A model generated the notes under the pieces. That model made no database searches. It saw nothing but the letters and a program-made list of their open reading frames with translations, and was not told where the DNA came from. Positions 27,434 through 37,044 of a stretch of DNA of 64,000 bases are shown here, one piece after another; within the stretch, counting starts at the first letter, position 1; each line of letters starts with the position of its first letter. Source of the DNA: Spirochaetota bacterium (GTDB taxonomy: Bacteria > Spirochaetota > UBA4802 > UB4802); contig JBFLZD010000005.1 of NCBI GenBank assembly GCA_040756435.1, forward strand, positions 1 through 64,000, read 5' to 3'. Made by a program: the position numbers and the translations under genes.

Positions 27434-29673
27434 TGCGACAGCTTCTGTAACAGCTTTTGCGCCTTGATGTTGCCAGAATCAGCTTCAAGAATTTTGTTAC
27501 AGTACTCAATGGCGTCACTGGTTTTATGTAAGGAAGCACATATAGCAGCCATTACATAGAGCGCCGGTACGTATGAAGGCTGTAAGGCAAGCGAATCTTC
27601 TGCAGCTTTATATGCTTCCTCATAATTGCGTAACTTATAATGAGCTATCGCCAGAAAATATTGAGCCATGCTGTCATCAGGAATTTTTGCCACATACTCT
27701 GTTAAGTGAACCACAGCATTGCTGTACCGGTGTGTGTATATATATGAACGGGCTAACAGCAATAATGAAGTCATATCCTCAGGATTCATAACGACTGCCC
27801 GCTTTAGTTCATCTATTGCCAGAGCGTATTTCTTTTCGGAAAAAAGCTGTTGTCCTTTTTCACGATGCTGCAGAGCACTATGCATGATGGGATCAAGTTC
27901 AAGCAACACAAATGTCATGTCATCCCGTGGTGGCGTGCCACCTAAAAATTTTTCCCACTGTTCAATTATGTACTCTTTTGCATCATCAATGGGCATATCA
28001 AGGGTCTCCATCAGAATTTTTTCAACCCGTTCATCACCAAACTCTTCATTATTCCAGTTGCGAGATTCAGGCAGCCCATCAGTATACAAGAAAACACGGT
28101 CACCAGGTTCCAGTATCCCAAAGTTATCCTCAAAAAGCCCACCAATCTCTTCATTGGGAAGAGCACCTAAAAATATTCCACCAGTATCCCAGTATTCCAG
28201 ACGACCGGTGTTTCGTTTACACACAAGCGCTTTACGATGCGATCCATTTGCATAGATGACATCATACGTTGGAAATATTACCATGAAAAATACTGTTGCA
28301 TATTCCTGCGTGCGAATAATATTAACAAGCTGTTTGTTAACATCAGCAAAAATGCGCCTTGGAAGCATGTATTTTCGACATGATTCATGGAAGCTAATTT
28401 TAACCATAGTACTGATAAGTGCAGCAGGGATACCATGTCCGGACACATCGGCAATTAAAACTCCCAGGCAATCATTCGGCATGCGGATTATATCATACAA
28501 ATCCCCGCCAATATCACTTGAAGCCCGGTTGTATGCAATAACCTTTATTGCATTAAACACTACTGGTGTGTGTGGCAATATGCCCTGTTGAATGCTGGCA
28601 GCAATCTTTAACTCTTTTGCAATTAAATCATTTTTTTCCTTCAATGCCATCAGGGCCCGATTCAATTCTTTTGTCCGCTCTTCAACCTTTTGTTCCAAAT
28701 TTCTTCGTATGTCATTAACCTCATATGCAGCAGCCAGGAAGCCTTTGCTGGTATTGATAAGTTCTTTATCCAGATAGGGAAGAAACAGTGAACCGCTACC
28801 ACCTCGAGCAAGATCTATTGCAGCAGACTCAATTTCACTCAACGATTCTTCTATAGACAGCAGGTAAAAGAACAAAATGATAAATACTATAAATCCAGTG
28901 ATACTGATAAACAAAATGGGTATAGGTGAAAATATGTCATAATTGTTGTAGTATACCATAAGCCCTAACTCAAGCATTGCCACAAGAACCATGATATTAA
29001 TGAATATAAATTTTCCCCGTATGCTTAAGATATATCGTTCATTAAATGAAATGCTACGTTTTACTAAAAGCCACTTTACCTTACGGCGCATCCTGCCCGA
29101 TAAAAGCTCTGCAACAATATAGGTCAAAAATACATAGATGAATATTGCCGAAGAAATGCCAAGTAAAAGAAACAATGCATTAGTAAAAGCTCCTTTTATG
29201 GCTTCATACACGCAAACTCCGGTCATCACAATTGAGGGATAAATTAATGCTGCTGTCATGTTATCACGCGGCAGATGTTCAAGTGCCTCCAGCAAGCGTA
29301 CTGCTTCAGTATCATCAATTGTCTGATGAAGTGTATTATTTGCTATATATCTATTAATGAGAGAAAGCCGTTTTGTAAAGCAGGGAACCCCAACTTTTTC
29401 CAATAACCCAAAATGTATATAATATAATGGAGCATATATAAAAATCGTCATGCCTGAAAAAAGAATAACAAAATCCATGCCTGTATTGCTGACATCAAAC
29501 CTGACAGTTGCATACAAAAAAAGTGCTATGTATGCTGCAATAATAAAACCACCCAAACTTGTGGTAAATGCTATAGCAAAGGTATAGGTAATCCGTTCAC
29601 TTATCAAATTAAATATGGCAAAAAAAGGCTTTAGTACCCATGTTTCAAATTTTTGTATGGATATCATCACCAA
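27430..29673 (-). CDS. Membrane SpoIIE-type serine phosphatase with TPR tail
   Basis: A 747-residue signalling protein. The N-terminal ~300 residues have about six hydrophobic segments in two groups. A HAMP-like stretch and coiled coil lead to a PP2C/SpoIIE phosphatase domain (about 355-560) with SDIGGDLYDI, VLIADVSGHGIPAALI, YTDGLPESRN and PRDDMTFVLLEL, which carry the metal-binding aspartates. Three or four TPR units (about 590-745) follow. Such RsbU-like phosphatases usually act on anti-sigma-factor antagonists in partner-switching systems; no RsbV or RsbW gene is in the window. The membrane-phosphatase-TPR layout is common in spirochaetes. Confidence 0.85.
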   Translation of the reverse strand: MVMISIQKFETWVLKPFFAIFNLISERITYTFAIAFTTSLGGFIIAAYIALFLYATVRFDVSNTGMDFVILFSGMTIFIYAPLYYIHFGLLEKVGVPCFTKRLSLINRYIANNTLHQTIDDTEAVRLLEALEHLPRDNMTAALIYPSIVMTGVCVYEAIKGAFTNALFLLLGISSAIFIYVFLTYIVAELLSGRMRRKVKWLLVKRSISFNERYILSIRGKFIFINIMVLVAMLELGLMVYYNNYDIFSPIPILFISITGFIVFIILFFYLLSIEESLSEIESAAIDLARGGSGSLFLPYLDKELINTSKGFLAAAYEVNDIRRNLEQKVEERTKELNRALMALKEKNDLIAKELKIAASIQQGILPHTPVVFNAIKVIAYNRASSDIGGDLYDIIRMPNDCLGVLIADVSGHGIPAALISTMVKISFHESCRKYMLPRRIFADVNKQLVNIIRTQEYATVFFMVIFPTYDVIYANGSHRKALVCKRNTGRLEYWDTGGIFLGALPNEEIGGLFEDNFGILEPGDRVFLYTDGLPESRNWNNEEFGDERVEKILMETLDMPIDDAKEYIIEQWEKFLGGTPPRDDMTFVLLELDPIMHSALQHREKGQQLFSEKKYALAIDELKRAVVMNPEDMTSLLLLARSYIYTHRYSNAVVHLTEYVAKIPDDSMAQYFLAIAHYKLRNYEEAYKAAEDSLALQPSYVPALYVMAAICASLHKTSDAIEYCNKILEADSGNIKAQKLLQKLSH

Positions 29674-29841
29674 TTATCCTGACAGCATAAGTATTTTAGA
29701 TATTTAGTATATTCTTGTAAATTGTAGTATATCATACTAAAAAAATCAATTAAAAAAATTTTTATATTTCATAATACGTACACTCCCTATGACTGGGGTG
29801 TGTTTTTATGGTATAAACCGTAAATTTATTAAATTTTCCGG

Positions 29842-29871
29842 TTGACTCAGTAGTATTTATAGTGCTATACT
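29842..29871 (+). promoter_or_regulatory. Candidate promoter of the HD-GYP gene
   Basis: TTGACT (29842-29847), an 18-base spacer and TATACT (29866-29871), placed about 28 bases before the start codon. Confidence 0.6.
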
Positions 29872-29898
29872 TATGACATTGAATACTCTTATATAAAT

Positions 29899-31509
29899 AT
29901 GGTTATACCCATGCATCAAATTGTAAATCCTAAATCATCAATCGCTGTATTAGTGGTAGATGATGAAGAATCAATCCGAACTATATTATCCCGCTATCTT
30001 TCATTGAAAGGGTATACGGTACTTACAGCTCCTGATGGCAACCTGGCAATAGAGATTCTTCATTCACAGCCAGTTGACCTTGTCCTTACCGATTTAATGA
30101 TGCCCAATGTCAATGGCCGGGAACTTCTTCAGAAGATGGCAGCGCTTTTCCCTGAAATTCCTAAAATAGTGTTAAGTGGCTATGGCACCAATGAAGACAT
30201 GCTTGTGGCTCTAAAAACAGGAGCATATGACTTTATTCAGAAGCCGCTTACCGATTTTGAAATACTGGATAAAGCTGTTGAACGAGCTATTGAAAGTAAA
30301 CTTCTCAAGGAAGAACGTGACCGCTACATACAGCAGTTAACTTATCTTAATGACATCATTGGTTTTTTAAATAAAGGCGTTTCACTTGAGCAAATCTTTG
30401 ATATTATAGCAAGCCGCATGAAAAAAGCTATCCCCTTTAATCGGTTGGCGATAGCTCTTATTAATGATGCAGGGCTGGTAGAAACTACATTGGTTTCTTC
30501 TGATAAACCAATATTAATTAAACCTGGTTCAACATTCCCCCTGGAAGAATCATCACTGGTAATAGTGGCACAAACAAAAAAATACGATATTATCAATGAT
30601 TTAGAGGAATATAGTAGAAAGCACCATTCTGAAAAGGCCAAATTACTATTACAGGAAGGCATGCAATCAACCATGACAATACCACTTATAGCCGGAGGAC
30701 GGCTCAAAGGCTTCTTACTATTTGCATCCTGCAACAAAAATGCATTTTTACCGGAACATGTTCAATTTGCTGAAACCATAAGTGGCCATATTATTTTTAG
30801 CCTGCAACGAGGTGAACTGTTACATCAGCTTGATATGTACAATAAAAAATTAGAAGAGATAGTTAAGATACGTACCCATCAGTTATTAAAAACACAAAAA
30901 GCCACAATATTTGCCTTGAGCAGTTTAGCAGAGCTCCGCGACCCTGAAACAGGCTTTCACTTAGAGCGCATCCGTGGGTATTGTATGTTGCTGGCACAAA
31001 TTGCCAAATATTCTGGTGGTTTTTTAGAAATTAATAATCAGTTTTTACGAGACCTTTATGATTCTTCAATTTTGCATGATATTGGCAAAGTTGGCATTCC
31101 TGACAGCATACTCTTGAAGCCAGGTAAGCTGACCCATGAAGAATTTGAAATCATTAAAACACACACTACTATTGGGTATAACTCTTTAAAACGTGCATCT
31201 GAAGAAATGGGACGGGATTCATTTCTCAATATGGCCATGGATGTAACATTGTACCACCATGAAGCATGGGATGGTTCAGGATATCCCTGCGGATTGTCAG
31301 GTGAGGATATACCCCTTGCTGCCCGCATTGTAACCATTGCTGATGTATACGACGCCCTTACCACCATACGCCCATATAAGGCAGCCTTTGACCACGAAAA
31401 AGCAATTGCCATTATGAATGAAGAATCTCACCGTTACGATCCAAAGCTGTTTGAATTGTTTATACAAAATGCAAACGATTTTGATGAAATTCGTACAAAG
31501 TATCAGTAA
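29899..31509 (+). CDS. Response regulator with GAF and HD-GYP domains
   Basis: A 536-residue cytoplasmic protein. Receiver domain (about 14-130) with acidic pair DDEE and phospho-acceptor D65 in LTDLMMP; GAF domain (about 150-310); short coiled coil; then an HD-GYP domain (about 335-530) with H393-D394 in LHDIGKVGIP and the GYP signature in WDGSGYPCGL. HD-GYP proteins cleave cyclic di-GMP to pGpG or GMP. Phosphorylation by an unlinked histidine kinase would control activity. It is 20 bases upstream of the rhomboid gene. With the GGDEF cyclase at 40383 it gives both synthesis and breakdown of c-di-GMP in this window. Confidence 0.9.
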   Translation: MVIPMHQIVNPKSSIAVLVVDDEESIRTILSRYLSLKGYTVLTAPDGNLAIEILHSQPVDLVLTDLMMPNVNGRELLQKMAALFPEIPKIVLSGYGTNEDMLVALKTGAYDFIQKPLTDFEILDKAVERAIESKLLKEERDRYIQQLTYLNDIIGFLNKGVSLEQIFDIIASRMKKAIPFNRLAIALINDAGLVETTLVSSDKPILIKPGSTFPLEESSLVIVAQTKKYDIINDLEEYSRKHHSEKAKLLLQEGMQSTMTIPLIAGGRLKGFLLFASCNKNAFLPEHVQFAETISGHIIFSLQRGELLHQLDMYNKKLEEIVKIRTHQLLKTQKATIFALSSLAELRDPETGFHLERIRGYCMLLAQIAKYSGGFLEINNQFLRDLYDSSILHDIGKVGIPDSILLKPGKLTHEEFEIIKTHTTIGYNSLKRASEEMGRDSFLNMAMDVTLYHHEAWDGSGYPCGLSGEDIPLAARIVTIADVYDALTTIRPYKAAFDHEKAIAIMNEESHRYDPKLFELFIQNANDFDEIRTKYQ

Positions 31510-31529
31510 TGTCTTTTTAGGAGAACTAT

Positions 31530-32381
31530 ATGCAATCATATTATAGCTTTGGCAGTCCTATTACCCCATCAGTAAAAAAAATAATAATTTTTACATCAGT
31601 CATTTATATTATACAGCTTTTTGGAAATATCATCAGCCCTGGATTTGTTGAAACAACATTTGGAATACATCATATTGGCTTTATTCAACAATTAAAATTA
31701 TGGCAACCTTTAACGTACATGTTTCTTCATGGCAATTTCTTCCATATATTTTTTAACATGTTTGCCCTGTGGATGTTTGGCAGTGATTTAGAAGAACTTT
31801 TTGGCAGCAGGAATTTTATCAAGTTTTATCTTTACAGTGGTTTTGGAGCTGGATTGTGTATAGCATTAATGAATAATTATCTTTTTACACATTACTCGTT
31901 AAACCCTATAACAGTTGGAGCCTCAGGTGCTATATATGCACTCCTTTTAGCCTATGGCATGATATGGCCAAATAGAGAAGTGCTTTTATACTTTCTATTC
32001 CCCATCAAAATGAAATATCTCTTATTAATATTTGGTGGAATTGAGTTTTTTGGCACATTAGCTTCAACTTCTGGTGGGGGAGGTAATATCAGTCATATAG
32101 GACATTTAGGTGGCCTTATTACTGGATTTATTCTTTTAAAATCAAAATTCTGGTATAGCAAAAAAGCCTTCTTTCATTCATTTGATACCATCATCAGGAA
32201 CTATCGCCTGGCACGTCACAAAAAAAGAATTGAGGAGCGCATAAAAGCCAAAGAGATCATTGACACACTATTAGATAAAATTACCCACTATGGCTATGGG
32301 TCATTAACACCTGAAGAAAAACGTCAGTTAGAATGGGCTCGTAAACACTTCTATCCCAGCAATAATGACACCATCCATTAG
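31530..32381 (+). CDS. Rhomboid-family intramembrane serine protease
   Basis: Cleaves transmembrane segments inside the inner membrane. The 283-residue protein has six hydrophobic segments with the catalytic dyad S132 (GASGAIYALL) and H192 (ISHIGHLGG). The L1-loop WQPLTYMFLHGNFFHIFFNMFALW shows the conserved HxxxHxxxN pattern. A basic helical C-terminal tail (about 215-283) is cytoplasmic. AGGAGAAC precedes the start. Its substrate is unknown; the upstream signalling gene is in the same unit. Confidence 0.9.
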   Translation: MQSYYSFGSPITPSVKKIIIFTSVIYIIQLFGNIISPGFVETTFGIHHIGFIQQLKLWQPLTYMFLHGNFFHIFFNMFALWMFGSDLEELFGSRNFIKFYLYSGFGAGLCIALMNNYLFTHYSLNPITVGASGAIYALLLAYGMIWPNREVLLYFLFPIKMKYLLLIFGGIEFFGTLASTSGGGGNISHIGHLGGLITGFILLKSKFWYSKKAFFHSFDTIIRNYRLARHKKRIEERIKAKEIIDTLLDKITHYGYGSLTPEEKRQLEWARKHFYPSNNDTIH

Positions 32382-32387
32382 GTATGG

Positions 32388-32401
32388 GCGATAGTTACCG
32401 G
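32388..32401 (+). repeat. GCGATAGTT motif with CCGG extension after the rhomboid gene
   Basis: GCGATAGTTACCGG lies 6 bases past the rhomboid stop codon. It is the reverse complement of the copy at 17899-17913. Confidence 0.6.
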
Positions 32402-32473
32402 GGATAAATTACTTCTTGACAACAAGCTCAGATATGGGAACATCGTTGTATTATTTTTGCCATGAGGTGCCCC

Positions 32474-33769
32474 ATGTACTGGAATAAGGAGATTGAAACA
32501 ATCAGCCGTAAAGACTTAGAAGATTTACAACTCAAAAAATTGCAGAAAGCATTACAGGCTGCCCGTACTACCCCATTTTATAAAAAAGTTTTTGAAGAAC
32601 ATAAGATCAACATTGATAAAATCACAACTCTTGACCATATCAAAGACCTGCCATCTACCTCTAAGAACGACCTTCGTTTAAGTTACCCTGATGGGATGGT
32701 AGCCGTCCCAAGGAAAGAAATAGTACGCATGCATGCCTCATCGGGAACAACCGGCAAATCCACAGTTATATTCTATACGGCAAAGGATATAAAAGACTGG
32801 GCTGACTTGGTTGCACGGTGCATGGTTGCAACTGGTGCAACATCTGATGATGTATTCCAGAACATGATGGGATACGGGCTTTTTACCGGTGGATTGGGAT
32901 TGCATTACGGTGCAGAACTTTTAGGTTGCATGGTTATACCTGCAGCTTCAGGGAATACACTGCGTCAGATTCAACTGATGCAAGATTTTGAAACAACAAT
33001 CATCCATATTACCCCAAGCTATTGCCTGCACCTGGTAGAGGTAATTAGAGCTGAAGGAATTGACCCCTATGCATTGACCGTCAAAAAAGCATATTTAGGA
33101 GCCGAGCCCTATTCGGAAGCAACCCGCAAAAAGATTGAAGAGCAATTTGGCATTGATGCCTATAATTCGTATGGACTCAGTGAGATGAATGGTCCGGGGG
33201 TTGCGTTTGAGTGTACCTATAAAAATGGTATGCATATATGGGAAGATTACTATATTGTTGAGATAATTAATCCTGAGACTGGCGAAGTACTTCCACCTGG
33301 TGAAGAAGGTGAACTGGTCCTTACGCACATCAATCGCCAGGCAATGCCTATCATCCGCTACCGCACACGAGACCTTACCCGTCTTATACCCGAGCCTTGC
33401 CCGTGTGGCAGAACTCATTACCGCATTGACCGCATTAAAGGACGTACTGATGATATGCTGATAGTAAGCGGCGTTAACGTATTCCCATCACAAATAGAAA
33501 CGGTACTCATGAAATTCCCTGAGGTTGGCAACAACTATCAGATAATTTTGGACAGAGAAAATAACCTGGACAGGATGCATATTAAAGTTGAGTTGTATTC
33601 AAAGCTTTTCCATGGCGATATTAAGGAAATTGAACGAATTAAAAACAGGCTTAAAGAAGCATTGAAAGCACTGATCACCATTAATCCCCGCATTGAGCTT
33701 TTAGAACCAGGTTCGCTGCCACCAAGTGAGGGGAAAGCAAAGCGTGTTATTGATAACCGTATGCTCTAA
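32474..33769 (+). CDS. paaK: Phenylacetate-CoA ligase (PaaK family)
   Basis: Activates phenylacetate or a similar aryl acid to its CoA thioester through an adenylate. The 431-residue protein has the short PaaK form: ASSGTTGKSTVIFYT phosphate loop, NSYGLSEMNGPGVAFEC, YRTRDLTRLI and the C-terminal GRTDDMLIVSGVNVFPSQIE. ATG at 32474 is chosen for its GAGGTG site; an in-frame ATG 12 bases earlier has none. The next gene encodes a tandem ACT protein. This pair is frequent in anaerobes, where the ligase is thought to serve oxidative amino-acid metabolism (indolepyruvate oxidoreductase products). That oxidoreductase is not in the window. Confidence 0.9.
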   Translation: MYWNKEIETISRKDLEDLQLKKLQKALQAARTTPFYKKVFEEHKINIDKITTLDHIKDLPSTSKNDLRLSYPDGMVAVPRKEIVRMHASSGTTGKSTVIFYTAKDIKDWADLVARCMVATGATSDDVFQNMMGYGLFTGGLGLHYGAELLGCMVIPAASGNTLRQIQLMQDFETTIIHITPSYCLHLVEVIRAEGIDPYALTVKKAYLGAEPYSEATRKKIEEQFGIDAYNSYGLSEMNGPGVAFECTYKNGMHIWEDYYIVEIINPETGEVLPPGEEGELVLTHINRQAMPIIRYRTRDLTRLIPEPCPCGRTHYRIDRIKGRTDDMLIVSGVNVFPSQIETVLMKFPEVGNNYQIILDRENNLDRMHIKVELYSKLFHGDIKEIERIKNRLKEALKALITINPRIELLEPGSLPPSEGKAKRVIDNRML

Positions 33770-33790
33770 AACTTTAAGGGGAGGTGTCAT

Positions 33791-34219
33791 ATGGCATTTC
33801 AGGTATCAGTATTTGCTGAGAATAAACCCGGTAAAATTGAAAGAATAACCAGTATATTGGCAAAGCACACTATTAATATCAGGGCTATCACCATAAATGA
33901 TTCCGGCGATTATGGTATTATCAAACTGCTGCTTGACAGGCCTGAAGATGGATGCACTGCCCTTAAGGAAGAAGGTGTTGCTGCAACATTGAAGGAGATA
34001 GTAGCTGTTAAAATAGGCGATAAGCCGGGCAGTCTTCACAAAGTAGCAGCAATCCTTAAGGACCATGCAATCAATGTTGATGATGCATATGGCTTTACGG
34101 TAAAGCCACATGAAGAATCTGTTTTTGTATTTCAGGTTGATAATCCAAAAGCAGCAGAGAAAGTCCTTAAAGATGCAGGGTATCAATTACTGGCTGATAA
34201 GGAATTATATTTGCTGTAA
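33791..34219 (+). CDS. Tandem ACT-domain protein
   Basis: A 142-residue protein made of two ACT domains (about 3-68 and 72-140), each starting with the beta-strand/helix pattern around KPGKIERITSILAKHTINIRA and KPGSLHKVAAILKDHAINVDD. ACT domains bind amino acids, so this is a likely amino-acid-sensing partner or regulator of the ligase. It follows paaK by 21 bases with a good GGGGAGG site and is the last gene of the unit. Confidence 0.9.
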   Translation: MAFQVSVFAENKPGKIERITSILAKHTINIRAITINDSGDYGIIKLLLDRPEDGCTALKEEGVAATLKEIVAVKIGDKPGSLHKVAAILKDHAINVDDAYGFTVKPHEESVFVFQVDNPKAAEKVLKDAGYQLLADKELYLL

Positions 34220-34317
34220 TATTAGCTCAAAGCACCTTGAACTTGATTTAAGTATCAATAACTATTGGTTAAAATTGGAATTACATTGATTAAATTCTAA
34301 TTTTAGGAGTATTATCC

Positions 34318-34680
34318 ATGAAAAGAATAACTATTATATTTACCATTGGCGTTGTTCTTTTTTTCATTTCATGTTCACAGCAGATCAGCATACAGGGGAA
34401 GCCAGATGTACTGGTAAAAAAATACCTTAAAGATGATTCCACGTATGTCATCATGTGTAAGGGATATCCAAAACCAGATACCACAGGTATTCAGGCAACC
34501 GAAACAGCCAAAGAAGCTGCTTTACTCAATGCCCAGTATATTGCACGTGGCATTTTTTCTGAAGAAGTTGACGTTATCAAAGATGGTATTGTAGATGGTT
34601 TTTCAATCAATCCGGATTATGTGGTTATCACCTATTCAATACGCCATCCCAACATTAAGCGCTATATCCTGGAAGAATAA
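34318..34680 (+). CDS. Small lipoprotein (LPP20-like)
   Basis: A 120-residue lipoprotein. The signal peptide MKRITIIFTIGVVLFFISC ends in a lipobox with C19 as the lipidated residue. The mature part carries a short conserved-looking core (GIQATETAKEAALLNAQYIARGIF) similar to the helix of LPP20/FlgP-type lipoproteins, whose members occur in the outer membrane or with the flagellum. The assignment is by pattern only. It has its own leader and an AGGAGTATT site. Confidence 0.6.
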   Translation: MKRITIIFTIGVVLFFISCSQQISIQGKPDVLVKKYLKDDSTYVIMCKGYPKPDTTGIQATETAKEAALLNAQYIARGIFSEEVDVIKDGIVDGFSINPDYVVITYSIRHPNIKRYILEE

Positions 34681-34853
34681 TGTTTTACCATTCCACTGTT
34701 TATTCTTCAATCTAAACATTTGGCTATTGTTCAATGTAATTACTGTGCCATACTATGCGTATGAATACATCCCACATGAAAGCCATAGAAGATGTATTCT
34801 ATTTGGTATATATTAGTTTTACATATAAGGGAACTTCTACAAACTGTTTTTAC

Positions 34854-34918
34854 GGATGTTCCCCTGTGGGCACAATGTATTTTGATAAAACCGCTTTCTT
34901 TTAGATTAATAATTCCAG
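34854..34918 (-). repeat. Copy D of the ~63-bp dispersed repeat
   Basis: The reverse complement aligns with 12661-12723. GGATGTTCCCCTGTGGGC (34854-34871) and TAAAACCGCTTTCT (34886-34899) are the matching blocks. Confidence 0.6.
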
Positions 34919-35138
34919 AAGAAAGCAATTTTTAAAAGTGCCATAATTTTGATTATTTCTTATTATCTAATTATACCTAATAGCTTGATGAAAAATAGTA
35001 TTGTTAAAACATTTTGCTTCACCCTGCTTTGATTATCGATACTATACATTACACCATAGTTGCCCCATCACAGGCAATGTACTATCCTTATGATATACGA
35101 TTATTTGCCTGGCAATAATGGAGTAAGATAAATAATGA

Positions 35139-35172
35139 AAAAAAGAGGGACACAAGCAGGTCCCTCTTTCTT
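35139..35172 (-). terminator. Terminator of the small lipoprotein gene
   Basis: GAGGGAC (35146-35152) and GTCCCTC (35161-35167) pair, extended by flanking A/T pairs. On the minus strand a run of T follows. It is about 20 bases past the stop codon. Confidence 0.85.
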
Positions 35173-35192
35173 TGGAAGGAAGATAAGTGTAA

Positions 35193-35339
35193 TTACTTCT
35201 GTGCTGGAGCCTGTTCTGCTGGCTGTTCCTGAACTGGCTGATCAGTAGCAGGAGCTGGAGCTTCTTCTTTTTTGCAGCCAACAAATGCTACAGCAACTGC
35301 GAAAACAGCAATAAGAATAAGAGATGCGAATTTCTTCAT
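35193..35339 (-). CDS. Very small Pro/Glu/Ala-rich lipoprotein
   Basis: A 48-residue precursor: signal peptide MKKFASLILIAVFAVAVAFVGC with the lipid-carrying C22, followed by a 26-residue tail of KKEEAPAPATDQPVQEQP type, with no domain. ATG at 35339 follows AAAAGGGGTAACGCC; a longer frame upstream has no initiation signal. A strong terminator follows. Such tiny abundant lipoproteins are known in several diderm groups, but the function is unknown. Confidence 0.8.
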   Translation of the reverse strand: MKKFASLILIAVFAVAVAFVGCKKEEAPAPATDQPVQEQPAEQAPAQK

Positions 35340-35431
35340 GGCGTTACCCCTTTTATAATATAAAAATTTATTGTAGTATTTGAATATGGCTTTACCAATA
35401 AGCACAGCCATATAAAAAAATCAAGTATATA

Positions 35432-35827
35432 TTAAAAAAATTTTTTTTGATATGTTGAACGGCATGTTGCTGATTCCCATACAGTAACGCTGTGTACATT
35501 AATGTGTGTTGAATTATTGATAGAATATTGTTTTAACATTTTTTCAATTTTTTGATATATAATTTTAGATAGCAATTCTGAACTGGGGTTCTGTTGGGTA
35601 AACTCCTTTATATCATTTAAATTTTTATGGTCAAACTCTTGCAGCACTGCTTTCAGTATGTCTTTCAGATCATGAAAATCAATTAATATCCCTATATCAT
35701 TAAGTTTTTGCCCATACACCGATACTTCTACTTTCCAGTTGTGACCATGAATATTTTCACATTTTCCTTTATACCCTTTTAACTGATGGGCTGCTGAAAT
35801 ATAATCTTCTATTGTTAAAATGTACAT
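35432..35827 (-). CDS. queD: 6-carboxy-5,6,7,8-tetrahydropterin synthase (QueD/PTPS family)
   Basis: Converts dihydroneopterin triphosphate to 6-carboxytetrahydropterin in queuosine/7-deazaguanine synthesis. The 131-residue protein has the zinc-site histidines in SAAHQL and IHGHNW, with the catalytic Cys in KCENIHGHN, then VMIDF-type LIDFHDLK and the C-terminal VWES. The start at 35827 is placed 7 bases after AAGGAG; ATGs further upstream overlap the DegT-family gene. No queC, queE or queF is near. Co-transcription with the DegT-like gene hints that the pair may work in a different pterin or modified-base route. Confidence 0.9.
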   Translation of the reverse strand: MYILTIEDYISAAHQLKGYKGKCENIHGHNWKVEVSVYGQKLNDIGILIDFHDLKDILKAVLQEFDHKNLNDIKEFTQQNPSSELLSKIIYQKIEKMLKQYSINNSTHINVHSVTVWESATCRSTYQKKFF

Positions 35828-35849
35828 CCCCATGCTCCTTAATAATCTT

Positions 35850-36884
35850 TTATGCAAACATGGTCAACACTCTGCTTACCTTTTCTATCTCACGTTTGGT
35901 GAGTGTGGGATAGATTGGCAACGAAAAAAGTTTTTTTGATAGCCTGTCACTGTGCGGATAATCAAGATTCCTGCGTTTACAGTACTGATGCAATGGAACT
36001 TCAATCGGATGAAATATCTCTATGCCATTCTTCTTAAAAAATTTTTCTGCTATATCAGGTTGTGCATCAAAGAGTACCGGGAAAGCCTGATACGTGCAGT
36101 GGTCGTTATAGGCATATAATGTGCTGTGATGTGTTTTGTTTAACGCATCATAGTATATACGTGCAATATCACGTCTTCGCCTGACAAAATCTTTCAGTTT
36201 AAGCAACTGGTTTAATCCAAGAGCTGCATGCAAATCACTCATACAATAATCAAAGCCAGGAATATGGGAATGTGGCACACCGGCCCGCACATCGCGTATG
36301 TATGAATAATGGCGCGAATTATTGGTAAATATCATTGCACCCATTTCAGTTGTAATCATCATCGATGGCGAAAATGATGCAATGGCAATCGATGGTGATG
36401 GCAGGAAGATGTCAGCAGTATCCATACCTATGGCATGTGATATATCAAGGATTACTGGAAGGGAACTATCGCCTAAATCAAAACCCAGTGGTATGCCAAA
36501 CATGTGGCCTAACACAATTGCCTTAGTTTTTTGTGTAATAGCCTTCTGGATTAATTCGGGTGAAGGATGATATGCACCTTCGGCAATATCAATTAACACA
36601 CAAGTTGCGCCAACCAGATGACATGCCTGTAATGGCGCTTCATGAAAAAAAGATGGCATTATTATTTCATCACCCACTGTAACACCCAGTGCCATAAATG
36701 CACAGTGATATGCTGCCGTTACTGAATTGGTTGCCAGAGCATATTTCATTCCCAAAAGATTTCCCAGTGCCTGCTCAAACTGCTTCACAACAGCACCAGA
36801 AGCCAGAGTATCCTGTATAAGGCAATCAAGAACGCCTTCCAGTTCCTTTCGTGTAATGGTTGGTTTGCTTGAAACTATTTTCAT
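35850..36884 (-). CDS. DegT/DnrJ/EryC1/StrS-family protein lacking the PLP lysine
   Basis: A 344-residue member of the sugar aminotransferase family. The N-terminal ALATNSVTAAYHCAFMALGVTVGDEIIMPSF matches the PLP-phosphate region, and ILDISHAIGM holds the Asp that contacts the PLP ring nitrogen. In the SFxxxK site the sequence is SFSPSMMITTEMGA: Met175 (ATG) stands where the Schiff-base lysine should be, a one-base change from AAG. The rest of the frame is intact and well conserved, with the usual C-terminal LPIYPTLTKREIEKV. It therefore cannot be an ordinary transaminase. It may be a pseudoenzyme, or act like ColD, in which another residue replaces the lysine. queD follows 22 bases downstream. 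Confidence 0.8.
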   Translation of the reverse strand: MKIVSSKPTITRKELEGVLDCLIQDTLASGAVVKQFEQALGNLLGMKYALATNSVTAAYHCAFMALGVTVGDEIIMPSFFHEAPLQACHLVGATCVLIDIAEGAYHPSPELIQKAITQKTKAIVLGHMFGIPLGFDLGDSSLPVILDISHAIGMDTADIFLPSPSIAIASFSPSMMITTEMGAMIFTNNSRHYSYIRDVRAGVPHSHIPGFDYCMSDLHAALGLNQLLKLKDFVRRRRDIARIYYDALNKTHHSTLYAYNDHCTYQAFPVLFDAQPDIAEKFFKKNGIEIFHPIEVPLHQYCKRRNLDYPHSDRLSKKLFSLPIYPTLTKREIEKVSRVLTMFA

Positions 36885-37044
36885 GGTTCCTTATCGCTTA
36901 CTATTAATGTTCAAATGAAACGTACATGTGAATACTATTAAAAATTGGTCAAGCATCATTTGGCAAGAATAAAAATTAAATCAAGCAATGCTTATGTTGT
37001 TCCGATACTACACATAGTATAGGTATTATCAAAGGAGGCATTCA

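Larger units (their letters stand above)
34681..35192. other. Convergent intergenic region with repeat copy and terminator
   Basis: This 512-base gap contains a dispersed repeat copy at 34854-34918 and the terminator of the small lipoprotein at 35139-35172. Arms GGGAAC (34829-34834) and GTTCCC (34858-34863) could also pair. No gene-like frame is seen. Confidence 0.5.
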
